Part shown: in pieces, positions 18,701 to 21,712 of the stretch
Layout: each line of letters starts with the position of its first letter
Position numbering within the stretch: position 1 is the stretch's first letter
Source: Vitrella brassicaformis
Lineage: Eukaryota; Sar; Vitrellaceae
Direction: 5' to 3'
Length of the DNA: 21,712 nt
Assembly: GCA_001179505.1 (NCBI GenBank)
Contig: CDMY01000292.1
Location: forward strand, 1 to 21,712
Notes under the pieces: model-generated
Told to the model about the DNA's origin: nothing
What the model saw: only the letters and a program-made list of their open reading frames with translations
Databases searched by the model: none
Position numbers and translations under genes: made by a program

Positions 18701-21670
18701 TCTCTTTGCCCAACCATCAGGCTCACTGATTGATCTCGACCTTCGCCACCTCAGGCCCGAATGCTTCCTACGTGTCGAGATGACGCCGCCAAGATACTAC
18801 CTACCGCGGCTCCTGCTACCCATCATGATAATAGGGATATTTCCCCTCATGTGGGCACTCTCGCTAATCCCATGGGGGTTCAAGAGGCTTCTCTTTGGCA
18901 CCACATCTGTGGGCCGCAGCGACAGCCAGAAATGGCACGAGTCAGAGATGTCGAGTGTTGGCATCTTCGTGAGAACCCCTGCCCTCACACAGCTTCGACC
19001 AACGCTCAGTGCTCCGGCAATGCAGATCAACTATAGCGAAAGAAGAGCAACTATAGCGAAAGAAGAGCTGGCGGTATCAGCAGCAGTGAAAAGGGTACGT
19101 GTTGCCCACATACAATGCACTTCTTAAAGTTCTTATTAAGATTCAATCTCGTCTGTTTTTTCAGACTCTAGTGGTGGCTGGAAGGGCTTACTACGCTGGG
19201 TAAAGCAGCAGCCGGATCGCATGCGAAAAGGGACCACCAACGTGTGCTACAGCCTGATGGAGTGGTCGCCAATGAGTCTGAATCGGCTGTGTAACTCAAT
19301 GGTCATGATGGTGATGAGAAGGATACGAATGAGGCACGAAAGAGGCACCAATCAGCTGCAGCGTTTGCATTCATTGGTGTCTTAGATCTACTGTATCTAC
19401 ATCCCCATGGTCGTGAGCGTCACTTGCATCTTCCAAGTGAGCGTGGCGTGCTGAGATCACACTCAAGCTTGTACACACATATGCAGACAGCCACACTCAC
19501 GTGAGCCATCTCGTGGTCCATCAGTGCTTTCGCTACCCCAACGGGCGCTTCAGCTTAATCCACATGCCCTATGTAAGTATGTGCCCGTCTACCTTTCCAC
19601 CAATCTTGACACAGCTCATGTCTCTGTCCGTCTCTGTGCGTCTCCTCTCTCCTCTCTCGGTGCGATCAGACGCTGTGTTATGATGCGAAGTGGTGGAGCT
19701 CCCTGTTTCGCTTGGCGTGATTGGCGCTGTTGTCTACATCGTGGGTGTATTGGTCTTCTACAGCGTCATTTGGTACGTGGCGCCAAATAGCTGGCCGAAG
19801 AGTGCCGCGTTTAGAGTGAGATTTCGCTATTTATTTGAGTCATGCCGAGCGGTAAGTGAGCGCCACCATATGAGCAACCGCCCCACTAGCTGCATGACTT
19901 TGCGTTTGTATGGTGATTGCAACGTAGGATCGCTATTGGTGGATGCTCTTCAATTTGGCGAGGAATACACTGCTAGCGACGGTGCCCATCTTCTTATGGC
20001 ACGACGGGGCGTTGGAATGCTTTTGCGCCAAACTGATCATCATCTTCTCTCTCGTCTGCCATCTGCTTGCTTGGCCTTGGAGAACGCCCGCCAGTAAGAA
20101 AAAGATGTTTCCCTCTCCATGTCTCTGTTTTTGCCGCGATTCTGCATGCAGGCAACTACCTCGAGCTCATGTACAATGTTCTCTTGTTGATTCTCCTGAT
20201 GTACGTGCACATTCTTTTTCACGAAAAAGCGAGCCCCTATTGATATATATATGTGGCATATGCTCACCAGGGTCGGGTCATATTGGGCTGAACGACGGTC
20301 AGGATCGCTCCCATTCTTCCAGAGGCTTGTCTGGACTACCACTTTGATTGGCATTGTCGGAACTGTCGCGGCTGTGGGGTGCGCCAGCCACAGAAAGTAC
20401 ATGAACCACCAGCCAACACATATGTTTCCTTGTTTTTCTTCAGGTATTCGGTGCTTTGGACTTGCAAGCGTGGTCCATTGAGGCAGGCGCGGGCCAACTT
20501 TGTGCAGGTGGATGCACACAGAAGAAACCCTCAACTCTCATCGTGCTGCATTGTACGCTGCTGGCTCGTGCAGCGGGTTGTGGACGACATGCATATCACA
20601 TCGCATGCGATTGTCAGCTTCCTCCAGGGCGGGCACCGACAGCCGCTGCCATCCCTACCCTCTTTTAGAGAGCATGGCGACGGCACTGCACTTGACAGAA
20701 GCATGGCCCCCTCGAGCCGCGTGGATGAGCCACTGCCGCGCGAGGTTTATTTGAAGGCAGCTGTGAATCGGCTACACCGCGTCGATCTCAAGGCCATCAA
20801 CGATGCGCACCAGGTGAATGGCCATCAGGAGAATGGACCTGACACCGTCGAGCTGTGAATCGGCTCATCAGGTCATTGCGGTTGAAATTCTGCCCTTCAT
20901 CGAGCTCCTTGACTCCCAGTCGAGGCGGTACTTAGCCCAGCACAGCGCTTGTGAATGCACACATACTTCTGCACGATGTCTCTGCCACAAATGGATGTGT
21001 GTGCAGGCCGGGCATGCCAGGCGACAGCCGGCACGCCCGCCGCCGCACTCGGCGTATTTTTCTCGCCGAATTTGACCACGTCTATGACCATCTTCTCAAG
21101 ACCGCAGGCCACCTCAACCGTCCGGCCGACACTAGTGGTAACCTTGCTCGGGACCTTCCCCGGCGCAGGAGCCGCAGCTTTTCCGAAAGAGCCGCGGACG
21201 ACGGCCAAGACGACGACAGCAACAATGCAGAAAGTGATGTGCCGGCGCCCTCTCGACCTGATGAAGGAATGGCGCCTCCTTGTGAGCCGCCCGCCGCCGC
21301 GTCGCTGCCATGGACAACGGGAGACACCAAGCTAGACCCCACCCGACTCAGGCGAGGGAGCTTCGCCTCTTGCAGCACGATCAGCGACTTTTATCAATTG
21401 GAAGCCGCCAAGAAGGATGGTAGACCGCCGCAGCACCGCAAGGCGGACATACGACGAGAAGACACCCATGGGTTTGTGAGAGACACGATGTGGCTTGAGC
21501 GGAAGTGCTCTCCACTGCTGTGGCCGGCCGAACCAAGTCAGACTCACCCGGCTCGGTCCGATCGTGTGCGGGCGTCTTCTGCGAGGCCTCAGCAGCAGCT
21601 GGAGGGCGATGATGCAATCGAGGGCATATCTGTGTCGAGCGGTGGCAGCCACGATTCTCTATCTTGCTGA
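12727..21670 (+). CDS. Giant secreted/multi-pass membrane protein with GCC2/GCC3 (ephrin-receptor-like) cysteine repeats
   Basis: About 36 exons, about 2,070 residues. Main exons: 12727-13029, 13127-13145, 13211-14151, 14248-14274, 14376-14411, 14542-14645, 14741-15540, 15616-15672, 15744-15828, 15889-15984, 16047-16113, 16195-16258, 16318-16403, 16463-16536, 16606-16662, 16731-16829, 16897-17083, 17145-17192, 17273-17447, 17510-17642, 17691-17989, 18063-18130, 18186-18342, 18471-18537, 18611-18650, 18721-19094, 19165-19199, 19386-19436, 19525-19572, 19670-19851, 19928-20093, 20152-20200, 20271-20396, 20444-20813, 20872-20927, 21007-21670. An N-terminal signal peptide leads a roughly 1,000-residue unknown ectodomain with several N-glycosylation sites. 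Cysteine repeats follow (CPPGTFSETKGARACRMC, CELGYYIDRPGRDSCKQC; about 1050-1275), then about nine membrane helices (1275-1707) and a Ser/Arg/Asp-rich tail. This looks receptor- or channel-like; the function is unknown. Frame conflicts lie at 15744-15828, 19028-19067 and 19690-19720, so it may be a degenerating copy. Confidence 0.75.
19028..19067 (+). repeat. 20-bp tandem duplication inside a coding exon
   Basis: The 20-mer CAACTATAGCGAAAGAAGAG occurs twice in direct succession with no mismatch, followed by one more C. It lies in the exon 18721-19094 of the giant gene, and 20 is not a multiple of three. Counting only one copy brings the exon end into phase 1, which is the phase the next plausible exon (19165-19199, giving SSGGWKGLLRW) requires. 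Confidence 0.9.
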
Positions 21671-21712
21671 CGAGAAAGGAGAGAGACACGTATTATCAGA
21701 CACGGTGTCTCC
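21671..21712 (+). other. 3' flank of the giant gene, window edge
   Basis: Forty-two bases after the TGA at 21668-21670, presumably 3' untranslated region. No polyadenylation signal is recognisable before the window ends. Confidence 0.4.

Noticed and set aside
20201-20270. Phase clash after the exon NYLELMYNVLLLILLM
   Set aside because: Placing the donor at GTACGT (20201) rather than GTGCAC removes the clash, so it is not a frameshift.
1-21712. CRISPR arrays, bacterial operons, insertion sequences, tRNA or rRNA genes
   Set aside because: The window is eukaryotic with spliced genes. The repeats are telomeric or simple-sequence, and no cloverleaf, rRNA core, transposase or terminal inverted repeat was recognised by eye.
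1-21712. Dinoflagellate, diatom or land-plant origin
   Set aside because: Plants share the telomere repeat but lack the bipartite leader; stramenopiles usually carry TTAGGG; dinoflagellates often use non-canonical splice sites, whereas all the introns modelled here are GT-AG. A chromerid fits best, but this is inference.

Overview
This window is the left end of a linear nuclear chromosome from a photosynthetic eukaryote. It opens with plant-type telomere repeats (AAACCCT on the + strand). The genes are intron-rich, with GT-AG introns mostly 55-160 nt long. The chlorophyll-pathway gene carries a bipartite plastid-targeting leader (signal peptide with an A-Y-V-P cleavage context, then a transit peptide), which is typical of four-membrane red-lineage plastids. 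Telomere type, leader, GT-AG introns and a cysteine-rich multi-pass receptor-like gene together point to a chromerid alga such as Vitrella, or a close alveolate relative. That assignment is inference; the telomere, leader and gene identities are read from the sequence.

Layout: 1-149 telomere; 150-626 short gene-free subtelomere; 627-2988 (-) Acinus-type splicing factor with an RRM and an RNPS1/SAP18-binding motif; 3035-5691 (+) geranylgeranyl reductase ChlP in 12 exons; 5692-7363 gene-free spacer between convergent genes; 7364-7997 (-) ribosomal protein eL38 in 5 exons; 7998-8105 divergent promoter region with a perfect 10-bp inverted repeat; 8106-12127 (+) membrane-bound hybrid histidine kinase in 15 exons; 12128-12726 spacer containing an isolated dynein-heavy-chain-like fragment on the minus strand; 12727-21670 (+) a very large secretory/multi-pass membrane protein gene of about 36 exons with ephrin-receptor-like (GCC2/GCC3) cysteine repeats, about nine membrane spans and a long cytosolic tail.

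Exon models were built by hand from reading frame, splice phase and family similarity. Acinus, ChlP, eL38 and the kinase each close with every splice phase in register. The giant gene closes almost everywhere, with three exceptions: one exon with a frame change (19670-19851), a 20-bp tandem duplication that alters frame (19028-19067), and one doubtful exon (15744-15828). It may therefore be a decaying gene or carry consensus errors.

The genes do not form one pathway. Acinus, ChlP and eL38 are housekeeping genes arranged as divergent or convergent neighbours and placed unusually close to the telomere. The hybrid kinase and the giant receptor-like protein are both membrane proteins transcribed in the same direction, but nothing in the sequence shows they act together.
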